Source: Pseudomonadota bacterium
Lineage (GTDB): Bacteria > Pseudomonadota > Alphaproteobacteria > RF32 > CAG-239
Length of the DNA: 64,000 nt
Assembly (NCBI GenBank): GCA_018362935.1
Contig: JAHALQ010000002.1
Span: 28,712-92,711, forward strand
Reading direction: 5' to 3'
A program made the translations under genes and the position numbers. The notes below the pieces were generated by a model. That model had not been told where the DNA came from and searched no databases. It was given only the letters and a program-made list of their open reading frames with translations. Below are positions 7,063-15,371 of this stretch, piece by piece (within the stretch, counting starts at the first letter, position 1; every line of letters starts with the position of its first letter).

Positions 7063-8427
7063 TTATCTGACCATCATCGCCGACCCGACGCCGGGAATAC
7101 CGACGCTGCTCACAAAATCAGGTCTTTCCTCTTGTTGTTGAGCTTCTGACTGTGCTGCCAGCGCATTGTTCAGCGAATTGGCAGGCTGTTCCAGCGGTAA
7201 AATGCCGCCGGCGGCAAAATACAGGTAGTCTTTGACGCCGCCTTTGTCTGCCCGCACGTAAGTCGATGTAATTTCATCAATGGTGTGGCCGCTTTGCAGG
7301 GTCGTTCCTTTCTTGACATAGAAAGGCGTACCGTCCTGATTGACCAGTTTGGCAATCAATTCGCCGCCTTGTCCGCGGATTTCCATAACCGCATACATAT
7401 TCGGCAGTTTCAGCTCAGGCATAACCGCCGGCTGAACTTCCGCGGCCTGGGCTTTTTTATCTGATTCTTCGGCTGCGGCGGCAATGTCTTCAAACGGGTT
7501 TTGGCGGCTGGCTTCAAGCTCTTTTTCCTGAGCAATGATTCTGGCTTTCAAAACGCCGATTTGGGCATTCAGGTCGTCGACTTTTTGCTTATGGCGGCTG
7601 ATAAGGTTGGCCGCTTTGGTGTTGGCGGCGTTAATGTCATTTTTCAGCTGGGTAAACTTGTCTTTGGAATCATCCAGGACTTTTTGATTTTCCTTTTTGG
7701 TATCCTCAATCTGCTTATACAGGCCGGCGTCGTGGGCAATCCATTTTTGCGCGTCTTCCAGGTATTTGTTTTTGTAGGCGTTCAAAACGCGTTCCTGACG
7801 CAGTTTTTCAAACTCAATGTCCAGCTCGCGCAGTTTTTGCTGTTCCTGCAAAACCTTTTGTTCCTGAGCCTTTTCCCATTCAATCTTTTGCTTTTCCTGA
7901 GCTTCTTTCTTTTCCTGCTCCTGAATCAGAGCCTGACGGCGCTGGTTTTTTATCGCTTCGATTTCATTTTTGATTTTCTCGCGGCGCAGTTCCAGGTTCA
8001 GCAAAGCTGTTTGTTTTTCAATGTCTGACATTTGCGAAAACAGGTTGTCGTCCATTGCCGGCTCGTCATCAATATTGTTGAGGCTCGATATAATCTCATT
8101 CTGCGAAGCTGCTGAAGACGGAGCGGCAGGGGCAGCCGCGGCGGATATGCCCGCTGAAGCGGGGGCAGCCGGAACGCCGGTTTTGGGAATGATTTTTCCG
8201 GGAGCAAAAATCTCATCCGTCACCGCCTGTTTGTTTCCGGACGGTGCCGGAGCGCTGTCGTCGTTTTCGTTGAACATGGCGAATTCATCGGGAATATCTT
8301 TGCTGACATCGTCGTTGGCGGCTTCTTCGCTCAAGGTTATCAGAGCCCGGGCATCAAAGCTTATGCTGGTGCCCAGCAGCAGCGCCAAAGCCGATACGGA
8401 TAAAATATTTCTTATTTTATAAAACAT
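7063..8427 (-). CDS. pilP: PilP-like pilus accessory protein with long coiled coil
   Basis: This 454-residue exported protein has an N-terminal signal segment (FYKIRNILSVSALALLLG, then SFDARA). A low-complexity Ala/Pro region is followed by a long charged coiled coil (about 150-300, rich in Gln, Glu and Lys). The C-terminal domain (about 350-430: MYAVMEIRGQGGELIAKLV and YVKKGTTLQSGHTIDEI) resembles the PilP domain of type IVb pilus systems, which bridges inner-membrane PilO and the secretin. The start at 8427 was chosen because GAGGGGGC precedes it; it overlaps the PilO stop by 11 bases. The coiled coil makes it much longer than typical PilP, which might lengthen the periplasmic reach. The PilP call rests on C-terminal pattern and gene order. 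Confidence 0.65.
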   Translation of the reverse strand: MFYKIRNILSVSALALLLGTSISFDARALITLSEEAANDDVSKDIPDEFAMFNENDDSAPAPSGNKQAVTDEIFAPGKIIPKTGVPAAPASAGISAAAAPAAPSSAASQNEIISSLNNIDDEPAMDDNLFSQMSDIEKQTALLNLELRREKIKNEIEAIKNQRRQALIQEQEKKEAQEKQKIEWEKAQEQKVLQEQQKLRELDIEFEKLRQERVLNAYKNKYLEDAQKWIAHDAGLYKQIEDTKKENQKVLDDSKDKFTQLKNDINAANTKAANLISRHKQKVDDLNAQIGVLKARIIAQEKELEASRQNPFEDIAAAAEESDKKAQAAEVQPAVMPELKLPNMYAVMEIRGQGGELIAKLVNQDGTPFYVKKGTTLQSGHTIDEITSTYVRADKGGVKDYLYFAAGGILPLEQPANSLNNALAAQSEAQQQEERPDFVSSVGIPGVGSAMMVR

Positions 8428-9694
8428 AGATAGCCCCCTCGTAATGCCAGGTTTTGTCACCCGGAGAATATGTTATCATATTAATCTGAAGTCCTGAATA
8501 TTTTGTTAACATTTCGTTCCAAGTCGTTGGATTATACTCTGACGTAAACGAAAACTTAATCTTACGGTAAACCTTGCCGGTTGCGCTTGTTTCCGTTTCG
8601 ACGGCCAGAGAAACTTTCAGTCCCAGAGCCTGAAATTCGTCATTCAGCTGGTTCTGCAAATCCATCATGGTTTTTTCCGGAGGTGAAGAAAGCTGTTCTC
8701 CGGCGGCAATCGGCAGCGTTGCCGACAGCGTTTCGCCGTCGCCCGAAAAAGCAAAACCTGAAAACTGCAGCTCGGATTCTTCCATGGCTTTTTTGGCCCA
8801 GGCCAGCCGGCCGATGCTGCGTTTCCACGAGGTTGCGGCGCTTCCCTGAGTGCAGGCGATTGTTCCGATATCCCAGCCCGGCGGCATAATGCCGACCAAA
8901 TCCATAGTCTTTTTATAACATTCAGTCATCACTGTTTTGGGGTTGGTCATTTTTTCCCATGGTTTGACTTCGACAACCGGCGCGGCCGTTTGCACGACCT
9001 TGGGCTTGACCGGCACAACCACCGGCGCAACCGTCGGCGTCAGAAACAGCCGGTCAATCAGGCTCGAAACCAGCCACAAACCGACCACGGCCGAAATGCC
9101 GATGACCAGGAACAGCTTGGTGCCGCGCAATCCCTTAATCTTTTGCAATTTGGACTTGGCGCCGCGAGCCAGAATTTCGCCGAGATCCATTTCCTCGGTG
9201 TCTTCAATGCCCCATTCCTTGGGGGCGATTTTTTTGCCCCAGTCCGGAACCGCCAGCATGGATGTAAACTGGCTTTTGGCCTCTTCCTCGCTGAGAAACA
9301 GCATGTCGCCGTCGGAGAGGATAATGTCGTTGCGAATACAGGTATACCACCAACCCTCGGTTGTCTTAAATACGGCCACATAAGAAGAAATGTTGGATAA
9401 GGCCGTTGCCAGCGCCACGGCACCGACCGTTTCGCCGCTGTGATAGCCCTCATGGGATACGCAGATACCGAACTGGGGCGCTTTCCCGCCCTTGATGCAA
9501 AACAGGTCGGCACCTTCCAAAACGCCTGCCGAAGCTTCTTCCACTTCTTGGAACGGATCGCTGGAGTTTTGCAGCGGCTGCCAGAACAGGCTGGTCGCAT
9601 AAACGGTGCCGTCTACGTTGATAGACGTTCCCCACGAGCGTTTGCCGGAGCTGCTGTCATAATCCTCTTCTAACAATTTGGCTTCTTCAAGCAC
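8417..9694 (-). CDS. pilO: PilO-like pilus accessory protein
   Basis: This 425-residue bitopic protein is placed as in R64-type pilus operons, between the secretin PilN and PilP. The first 190 residues look cytoplasmic (SWGTSINVDGTVYATSLFWQPLQ). One membrane helix (LFLVIGISAVVGLWLVSSL) lies near 195-213, and the periplasmic half contains two Cys (TECYKK and ACTQGS) and ends in a mixed alpha/beta domain. Size and topology match the PilO2/PilO family, which contacts the secretin and PilP. It starts with GTG behind a strong GGGAG, 23 bases after PilN ends, and overlaps pilP. The assignment relies on topology, length and gene order more than on a signature motif. Confidence 0.7.
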   Translation of the reverse strand: MLEEAKLLEEDYDSSSGKRSWGTSINVDGTVYATSLFWQPLQNSSDPFQEVEEASAGVLEGADLFCIKGGKAPQFGICVSHEGYHSGETVGAVALATALSNISSYVAVFKTTEGWWYTCIRNDIILSDGDMLFLSEEEAKSQFTSMLAVPDWGKKIAPKEWGIEDTEEMDLGEILARGAKSKLQKIKGLRGTKLFLVIGISAVVGLWLVSSLIDRLFLTPTVAPVVVPVKPKVVQTAAPVVEVKPWEKMTNPKTVMTECYKKTMDLVGIMPPGWDIGTIACTQGSAATSWKRSIGRLAWAKKAMEESELQFSGFAFSGDGETLSATLPIAAGEQLSSPPEKTMMDLQNQLNDEFQALGLKVSLAVETETSATGKVYRKIKFSFTSEYNPTTWNEMLTKYSGLQINMITYSPGDKTWHYEGAIYVL

Positions 9695-9717
9695 TGGTTT
9701 TCTCCCTCAGGCGATTT

Positions 9718-11322
9718 TTAGTTCATTGACATTCTTGATTCCGGCACAAGCGGAGATTCCAAAACAACCGGAGTCAGGATGATAACCAGAACGCTGCGTT
9801 CTTTGGAGGCGTTGGCATAACCGCCGAGCAGGGAATTGTCGGCCGAGCCGGTTCCTTCCTTCTGTGTGGCCGAAGAAACTTTTTCGTAACCGGTCAGAAT
9901 AAGGGATTCGCCCGAGGTCATGGCCAGTTCCTGAGAAAAGGCGCGGGATTCAATCTTCGGGTTTTGAATGTACTGGTTGGATTCCGCATCGCCAAATTCG
10001 ACTTTTTCGAGAGCGGTCAAATCGGACAGCGTCATATTAAACATAACCAGCATCCGCCCGTGTTCCAAAATGCGCGGCAGCACGTCCAGCGTAAAGCCGG
10101 TTTCAACTTCTTCGGTCGTAACCGAGATATCGTAGTTGTTGCCGTCGGTGCCGCTGTTGGTCTTTGTCATTTCGGCAATATAGTTTTGTTTTTGTGTAAC
10201 CTGAATCGGCGCCGGTTTATTGTTCAGCGTCGTCACCGTGCCGCTGGTGACCAGGCTGGTGTTGTTACGCTGCGACAAAGCCTTGATAGCCGCGTCGGCA
10301 CTCCAGTTCTTTTTGGTCAGTCCCCATGATAAGCCGTTGGACAGGCCTGTTTCACCGCCCATGACGGCCGAAGACCCGATAACGCCCACGGACGTAACGC
10401 CGTCATCAAAGGCGGCTTTCAAATCCAAACCGTAATTGTCGGTGTCGGTTGTCGTAACCTGCAAAACCTTGACGCTGATGGCAACCTGGCGTGACAGGCG
10501 GGCATTTTGCTCGTTGATATACTTGGCAACCTTTTTAATGTCATTCGGCGTGCCGGTCAGGGTAATGGTGCCGTCTGCCGGTGACATTGACAGCTTGGCG
10601 CCTTCGCTGATCATAGAGGTAATGCTCTTTTCAAAGTTTGCCCACAACTCGACCTCAGCCGAATTGGCAAGGCTGACGGATGAACTGCCGCTGCCGTCCG
10701 AAGATGAACCGCCGACATTGATAGAAAGCGTCGGCTTGGTCGGCAGGCTGTAAACGACAAAGGTTTTGGTAATATATTTGTAGAAATGAATCTCTTTTTT
10801 CTCATATTTCCACCAAATTCCGAAACGGGTGGCAATTTCATCCAGCAGTCCGCTCAGCGGTCCCTGGTAAGATACCAGCATTTTATCCGGTTCGGCCCAA
10901 TCCTTGTTGATTGATTCCGGGGTCGGCTTGTTGGCGGCGCCTTTGGTGACGACGTCGGTTTCCATCTGCGCGGCGTAGCGGATGCCGAGCGATGTCGTTT
11001 TGTTAATCATGTCGCCGATTTCAAAAAGTGTAATCGGCCGGTTGGACACCAGGGTAATTCCTTCTTTGGTTTCCAGATACGAGGGCAGGGGTTCGCCTTC
11101 GTATTCAATGGTGCTGCTGTCGCCGAGCCAGATATCGTCTTTGACCTTGATCAGGTCCTGATTGGCGACGGTCGTCGGTTCTTTGGCGGCTTCGGTCAGC
11201 TTGGTTGCCGCTTCGGTTTCACGTTTGATTGTGGCATCCATGCTTGTTGAAATAGAGCATGAGGCTGCAAAAGCCAAAACCAAAGCTCCCAGGCTGAATT
11301 TTTGTAAATTAGTTAAATGCAT
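9718..11322 (-). CDS. pilN: PilN-type outer-membrane secretin lipoprotein
   Basis: This 534-residue lipoprotein (lipobox FAASC, Cys 22) belongs to the PilN/BfpB secretin family, which forms the outer-membrane gate for a type IVb pilus. Periplasmic N domains include a short secretin/TonB-like domain near 130-190 (YQGPLSGLLDEIATRFGIWWKY) and an N1-type repeat (TLTGTPNDIKKVAKYINEQNARLSRQ, written in part). The C-terminal barrel region has the secretin signatures EVETGFTLDVLPRI and MTSGESLILTGYE. It ends with VLVIILTPVVLE, typical of secretins. The start at 11322 was chosen for its ideal SD (GGAGG, 6 bases before ATG); it overlaps the upstream lipoprotein gene by 14 bases. This is one of the firmest calls in the pilus operon. 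Confidence 0.88.
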   Translation of the reverse strand: MHLTNLQKFSLGALVLAFAASCSISTSMDATIKRETEAATKLTEAAKEPTTVANQDLIKVKDDIWLGDSSTIEYEGEPLPSYLETKEGITLVSNRPITLFEIGDMINKTTSLGIRYAAQMETDVVTKGAANKPTPESINKDWAEPDKMLVSYQGPLSGLLDEIATRFGIWWKYEKKEIHFYKYITKTFVVYSLPTKPTLSINVGGSSSDGSGSSSVSLANSAEVELWANFEKSITSMISEGAKLSMSPADGTITLTGTPNDIKKVAKYINEQNARLSRQVAISVKVLQVTTTDTDNYGLDLKAAFDDGVTSVGVIGSSAVMGGETGLSNGLSWGLTKKNWSADAAIKALSQRNNTSLVTSGTVTTLNNKPAPIQVTQKQNYIAEMTKTNSGTDGNNYDISVTTEEVETGFTLDVLPRILEHGRMLVMFNMTLSDLTALEKVEFGDAESNQYIQNPKIESRAFSQELAMTSGESLILTGYEKVSSATQKEGTGSADNSLLGGYANASKERSVLVIILTPVVLESPLVPESRMSMN

Positions 11323-12040
11323 TCTCATCCTCCATGGTCTCGACAACCAAGACTCTGTTACCTTTATAAAATGTTGCTACCGGAGCCGGGCGCGCTCTGG
11401 CAAAAGTACGGATTAACGCCGAGCTGACGTCGGCAAACCGCCCGCGGAACATCGCGCCGGCAGCCAGGGTATAATTGCGGTTGGTATTCCAGATTAATCT
11501 CCAGCCCGATCTTTCGCTCCAGTCGCTGAGCAGGCCTTTCAGGGTGCTGCCTTCTTCGGCCAGCCAGTCTTCGACCGGGTCATCTCCGGTAGTGGAAGTT
11601 TGGCTGTCGCTGCCGTCTTCCGCGTCGCTCATCGCCGCGTTGATTTCTTCTTCGTAATCCATGACTTCTTCTTCAATGGTCGGGGGGATGGAAGCTGCCA
11701 TGTTGCTTCCGGCGCCGGCGGTAACAATCCGTTGGTCGCGCGGATTGCGTTCGCCGAATTCGCGGTAATCGGCGGCGGTTTCCCGATAGTTGACAAAATC
11801 ATTGTCGGCAGGTTCTGTCGGCGGCACAATAACCGGTTTGACCGGGGCGGGTTCGGCACAGGGAACAGGGGCTGCGGGAGCTTGTTCGACGGTTGCGACG
11901 GGAACCATCTGGGTTTCGGTAACGGTCGTTGTTCCGTCTTCGGTGTAGGTATTGCCCGCACCGAAGTAATCCAGCCCGGAACAGCCGGCCACCAGAAATA
12001 CCGATAAAACGGAAACTCTCTGCAATGTCTTCTTATTCAT
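11309..12040 (-). CDS. TcpQ/PilL-C-like periplasmic lipoprotein
   Basis: This 243-residue lipoprotein has signal MNKKTLQRVSVLSVFLVAGC with Cys at about 20. A Pro/Glu/Thr-rich linker (about 35-160) leads to a C-terminal domain with TLKGLLSDWSERSGWRLIWNTN and FRGRFADVSSALIRTFA. That pattern matches the TcpQ (toxin co-regulated pilus Q) / PilL C-terminal domain that helps a secretin assemble. The start at 12040 has AAGGA 8 bases upstream; a longer frame to 12085 would bury the signal peptide. It sits just before and overlaps pilN, the position expected for a secretin-assembly partner. The domain call is from recognised sequence pattern; function is inferred from the family. Confidence 0.7.
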   Translation of the reverse strand: MNKKTLQRVSVLSVFLVAGCSGLDYFGAGNTYTEDGTTTVTETQMVPVATVEQAPAAPVPCAEPAPVKPVIVPPTEPADNDFVNYRETAADYREFGERNPRDQRIVTAGAGSNMAASIPPTIEEEVMDYEEEINAAMSDAEDGSDSQTSTTGDDPVEDWLAEEGSTLKGLLSDWSERSGWRLIWNTNRNYTLAAGAMFRGRFADVSSALIRTFARARPAPVATFYKGNRVLVVETMEDENAFN

Positions 12041-12126
12041 TTTCCCAATCCTTAGAATAGATTTTGTCATGTTTTTTCCTATCATACATATCGAAACTTA
12101 AATAATCAAGCGCGAGACACTATTTA

Positions 12127-13779
12127 TTACCATTGCAAATAACGTCCTGCCGTCTGGGTATTGTTGTTCCGGTTTAATCCTCTTCTGTCGTAATTTCTCG
12201 TTACGGTTCTGATAATAAAGGAGTTCGGCTCCCTGGATGTGAATACGGTATTGATTTTACTGTATTCTACGCCTTTATTGGTTAAAATATTATGTAGCAA
12301 ATTCAGTCTTTTTTGCTGCAGTTCCATACCGCTTGTTCCGTCAATGCGGATTTCGATGCTCATAGAGTTGTCTTCGGCGGCTCTGGCGGCAAAGGCCTGT
12401 ATCCAGCGCAGGGTTTGTCCGGAAATCTCGGCCCGGTTCGGTTGGAAAGAAAGGCGCATTTCGGTAGGCATAATGGTAACTTTTTTGGCCGGGGACAGCT
12501 TTCTCTGGAGTTCCGTCAGCAGGCCGCTTTTCTTTTCGGGTGTTTTCTTAGCCTCCTTGACTTTGGTCTTGGAACTGAAAATCGTGTTCAGCGACGCCAA
12601 AATATTTTCCTGGGCAGCCGGTTTTTCGGTCTTGGCGGCCGGCTGCTGTTTCATGGTGCCGGCGCTTTCGCGGGAAGCTTCGTTTTCCGCGGCCATTTTT
12701 TCGTCGAATTCCTTGTCTTTGGCTTTTTCTTTTTCGTTGGACGAATAAGACAGCTGCGGCACCAGATTCTCGTCATTCAGGATATCTTCCGGAATGGGTA
12801 TGAGCAGGTTTTTGACCGTGTCTGACGCTACTTGGACGCTGCCTTCAGTGTTTTTGGCGGACGGAAGGTTTAACGCGGCTTTAATTTGCTCGTTTTCTTT
12901 TTTGTAATATTCTTCCTGGCTCAAGAGTTCGTTCCGGCTGACGCCCGCGCCTTTGGCAACAACCCATGGGCTGTCGTTCTTCTTGTCGCTCATTTGTTTC
13001 CATTCGGGCGGCGGAGGCGTTTCTTTGGCCTGGCGATTTTCCATGCTGCTTATGGGGATGCTCTTGTCAGCCAGGGCGACTTGGTTAAGCTTGTCTGGTT
13101 CGCCGATTTTAATCTTGCGGTTGTCCAGCTTTGCATCGCGGGATTTCTCAAGCGGAAAAAGCGGCTGCGGCAGTTTGGCTTCGGCCGTTAATACGGGCTT
13201 GTCCGCCTCGGTCTTGGCTTTCAGGGCGGGCGGTGTTTCTGCCTTATCTGTTTTGGCTGATGCGGCAGCGATTTTGATGGCGGGCGGTTCTGACGCTGGA
13301 ATTTCCGGCGCTGAGCGCGGAACGCTGATTTTTATGCCGTTGTCTTTGGCGGGCGGATGGTTTGCAGCCATTGTGACGGCGGCCGGCTGTGAGGGAATAA
13401 TTTCAATCGGCCTGAGTTCTTCGTCGGTTTCGGCTGTTTCTTCAAATATGCCGCCGTTTTCCAAGGGAATAAAATTGTCTGCCAAAATAATTTCATCCGT
13501 CGGCGGTTCGTAAACAGCGCCTTTTGCCTGAACCGGAAGTGTTTCCGGCTCCTGCTTCAATTCCGGCAGAACGCTTAAGGCTATTTTTTTGACAGGTGCA
13601 GGTTTTAACGAGGGATTAAAAGCATCGTCTTTCAAAAACAGCATAACGTTTTTGCTTGGAATTTTAATATCTTGGCGGACAGAGGGACGCGTATGCAGAT
13701 AAATCCCGTTAGCCGCGAAAATGGCAAACAAGGATACCGAAAAGCTGTAAACAAAAGTTTTTAAACCTGTTTTCTGCAT
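12127..13779 (-). CDS. Membrane-anchored protein with OmpA-like C-terminal domain
   Basis: This 550-residue protein opens the pilus operon. An N-terminal membrane anchor (about 8-26, VYSFSVSLFAIFAANGIYL) is followed by some 380 residues of Pro/Ala/Lys/Glu-rich, probably extended sequence. The last 120 residues (MRLSFQPNRAEISGQTLRWIQAFA, written in part; IEIRIDGTSGMELQQKRLNLL) have the beta-alpha layout of OmpA/MotB peptidoglycan-binding domains, though the usual NxxLSxxRA motif is only loosely kept (LQQKRLNLL). It may tether the pilus machine to the cell wall. Type IVb operons do not normally include such a gene, so it is a lineage-specific addition. SD AGAGGG and promoter 13801-13829 precede it. 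Confidence 0.6.
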   Translation of the reverse strand: MQKTGLKTFVYSFSVSLFAIFAANGIYLHTRPSVRQDIKIPSKNVMLFLKDDAFNPSLKPAPVKKIALSVLPELKQEPETLPVQAKGAVYEPPTDEIILADNFIPLENGGIFEETAETDEELRPIEIIPSQPAAVTMAANHPPAKDNGIKISVPRSAPEIPASEPPAIKIAAASAKTDKAETPPALKAKTEADKPVLTAEAKLPQPLFPLEKSRDAKLDNRKIKIGEPDKLNQVALADKSIPISSMENRQAKETPPPPEWKQMSDKKNDSPWVVAKGAGVSRNELLSQEEYYKKENEQIKAALNLPSAKNTEGSVQVASDTVKNLLIPIPEDILNDENLVPQLSYSSNEKEKAKDKEFDEKMAAENEASRESAGTMKQQPAAKTEKPAAQENILASLNTIFSSKTKVKEAKKTPEKKSGLLTELQRKLSPAKKVTIMPTEMRLSFQPNRAEISGQTLRWIQAFAARAAEDNSMSIEIRIDGTSGMELQQKRLNLLHNILTNKGVEYSKINTVFTSREPNSFIIRTVTRNYDRRGLNRNNNTQTAGRYLQW

Positions 13780-13800
13780 AAATTAAATCCCTCTAAAACC

Positions 13801-13829
13801 TTGATAAATCAAAATGCGACTCTTGGCAA
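13801..13829 (-). promoter_or_regulatory. Candidate promoter of the pilus operon
   Basis: On the minus strand, TTGCCA and TATCAA are separated by 17 bases, 22 bases upstream of the ATG of the OmpA-like gene. This is the only good pair in the divergent intergenic region on this strand. Confidence 0.45.
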
Positions 13830-13917
13830 GAACTGATGAATTTATGCACAAAAGCTGTGGATTCTTTTATTAGGACTCTTGCAACTGACGAATCACAAAT
13901 GACGAATAACAAATCAC

Positions 13918-13941
13918 AAAACGGCGGAAAAACCGCCGTTT
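13918..13941. other. GC-rich hairpin in divergent intergenic region
   Basis: A 9-bp stem (AAACGGCGG / CCGCCGTTT) with a 5-base A loop lies between the two divergent operons. No long T tract follows on either strand, so it is not a clear terminator. Just left of it is a degenerate repeat of the type aatcacaaat/aataacaaat (about 13889-13920), echoed near 19855-19876. The rest of 13942-14107 is AT-rich, with no confident promoter for the plus-strand operon, although one must be near. Confidence 0.45.
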
Positions 13942-14107
13942 AGACTTCCTTAAGCACTGTGAATTTTTTGTTACAGCAAATTTTATTAAGCGTAAACAAT
14001 ATGTTAACGAATTTTTGTTATAAGCAATTTTGCTAGTAATCATTGAGAAAATTGGTTATTCTAAAAGAGTATAAAGAGTTTTTGCAAACATTGTAAGGAG
14101 AACTAAA

Positions 14108-14449
14108 ATGCAATTTCTTAAAAATAATATCTGGACCTTCTGCCTGGTAGCGGTGTTTACTCTGTTGACATTCGCCGGCGACGCTTCTGCTCAGACATCT
14201 ATTATGCAGACTTCGCAGACCAAGGCTTTGAATGTGTTCACTTCCGTCAAGACGATTATTTTCGTCGTCGGCGGTTTCGGTCTGGTTGGCGTTGCTTTCG
14301 GCGCCATCTTTGGTAAGGTAAACTGGAAATGGTTTGCAGGTTTGGCCGTAGGTCTGGCTATTTTGGCTGCTGCCGGTTCTATCGTGAACTACGCAACTGG
14401 CGAAAATATGTCTGGTTTCCAGGACTCTTTCGACAACGCTACAAACTAA
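14108..14449 (+). CDS. VirB2-like small membrane protein (copy 1 of the shared domain)
   Basis: This 113-residue protein has a signal peptide ending near ASA (residue 28) and then a two-helix membrane domain: ALNVFTSVKTIIFVVGGFGLVGVAFGAIFGK, NWKWFAG and a second hydrophobic stretch. Size and layout fit VirB2/TrbC pilins, which are exported, two-helix inner-membrane proteins that polymerise in T4SSs. The same domain recurs in the next two genes. A strong SD (AAGGAG) precedes the ATG and a strong terminator follows, so this may be an abundant, separately transcribed subunit. It could alternatively resemble small Dot/Icm membrane proteins such as IcmD. The VirB2 reading is inferred from topology and from the downstream virB3-virB4. 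Confidence 0.6.
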   Translation: MQFLKNNIWTFCLVAVFTLLTFAGDASAQTSIMQTSQTKALNVFTSVKTIIFVVGGFGLVGVAFGAIFGKVNWKWFAGLAVGLAILAAAGSIVNYATGENMSGFQDSFDNATN

Positions 14450-14469
14450 TATTCTCCTTATATTTGGCT

Positions 14470-14491
14470 TGGGCTGCATCTTGGTGCAGCC
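14470..14491 (+). other. Hairpin downstream of VirB2-like copy 1
   Basis: A GGGCTGCA / TGCAGCCC stem with a short loop lies 20 bases after the stop codon. It lacks a T tract, so it may stabilise the 3' end or help pausing before the real terminator at 14523. Confidence 0.4.
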
Positions 14492-14522
14492 CCTGCGCAA
14501 AAACAAAGAGAATGAGGAATAC

Positions 14523-14577
14523 AGAGGGTCTTGGGGATACTTGCAAAAGCAAAGCCATCCTCCGACCCTCTTTTTTA
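14523..14577 (+). terminator. Rho-independent terminator after VirB2-like copy 1
   Basis: An 8-bp stem (AGAGGGTC / GACCCTCT) encloses a partly paired inner region and is followed by six or more T residues. It probably isolates the first VirB2-like gene or attenuates read-through into the next. Confidence 0.75.
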
Positions 14578-14702
14578 TAAGAAGATGTTATACCGGATAT
14601 GTTTGAACATCTCAAAAAAACTGAAAATGTCTTTCAACATCGGCCGTCGGCGGGCGATATTCAAAGATAAAGAACTAAAGAGCAAAACTAATGGAGGGTG
14701 CG

Positions 14703-15233
14703 ATGTTTAACTTCAGAAAAATAGGCGGGCTGATACTGGTACTGCTGGTGACGTTCTTCTGCACTCTTAATACGGTTGAGGCAAAACGGACTGATATGGC
14801 GCCGGATGGAACGCAAAATCCACATGAAGAAGTGGCCGCTACAGCGCAAGCTGTTGATAAAAATACATGTGGAGGAAAATGCGATACAAAAACTCAGAAA
14901 TGTGTTGATGGAAAGTGCGTGGTAAAAACAGGGGTAAATACGGAGCAATCCCAGTCCGCCGTTACCGGCTGTTCCAGCAATCAGGGTATCTTTTCAGGTT
15001 TGATTAATACCGGGCGCAAAGTGTTTAACGGTTTGCGCGATTTGATTTATGTCGTGGCCGGTTTCGGCATCATCGGCGTGGCCGTCGGCGGTTTCTTCGG
15101 AAACCTCAACTGGAAGTGGCTTGGCGCCATCGTCATCTCGCTGGTGGTCATTGCGACAACCGGTGAGCTTATCAGCGCAATCACCGGTTGCGAGAATTTT
15201 ACCAACGCCATGATTACCGACACGCTTAAGTGA
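14703..15233 (+). CDS. VirB2-like membrane protein with Cys motif (copy 2)
   Basis: This 176-residue protein has a signal peptide (GGLILVLLVTFFCTLNTVEA), a hydrophilic segment with a four-Cys motif (CGGKCDTKTQKCVDGKC), then a two-helix domain LRDLIYVVAGFGIIGVAVGGFFGN, NLNWKWLGAIV. That domain aligns with copy 1 (14108-14449) and with residues 615-680 of the next protein. The tail contains one more Cys. The start at 14703 follows GGAGGG at 4 bases and keeps the signal peptide at the N-terminus. The Cys cluster could form disulfides in the periplasm. It is likely a T4SS inner-membrane or pilin-like component; the exact role is unknown. Confidence 0.6.
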   Translation: MFNFRKIGGLILVLLVTFFCTLNTVEAKRTDMAPDGTQNPHEEVAATAQAVDKNTCGGKCDTKTQKCVDGKCVVKTGVNTEQSQSAVTGCSSNQGIFSGLINTGRKVFNGLRDLIYVVAGFGIIGVAVGGFFGNLNWKWLGAIVISLVVIATTGELISAITGCENFTNAMITDTLK

Positions 15234-15262
15234 CGTAACAATTATTAAGGTAAATAAGAGTT

Positions 15263-15324
15263 TAGGCTGAACGAGTTTCAGCGTGGAAATAAAGTAAAAT
15301 GTCATGCTGAACTTGTTTCAGCAT
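15263..15324. repeat. Two palindromic repeat copies
   Basis: Two imperfect copies of a palindrome lie at 15265-15285 (GGCTGAACGAGTTTCAGCGT) and 15304-15323 (ATGCTGAACTTGTTTCAGCA). They share the core GCTGAAC-N2-GTTTCAGC and are about 40 bases apart, between two T4SS genes. They resemble dispersed palindromic repeats seen in many bacterial genomes. They could form hairpins in the operon mRNA. Confidence 0.6.
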
Positions 15325-15371
15325 TTCAAAAGCCCCTCAAGCAACGGGGAAAGACAGAATAGGAGGACGCC

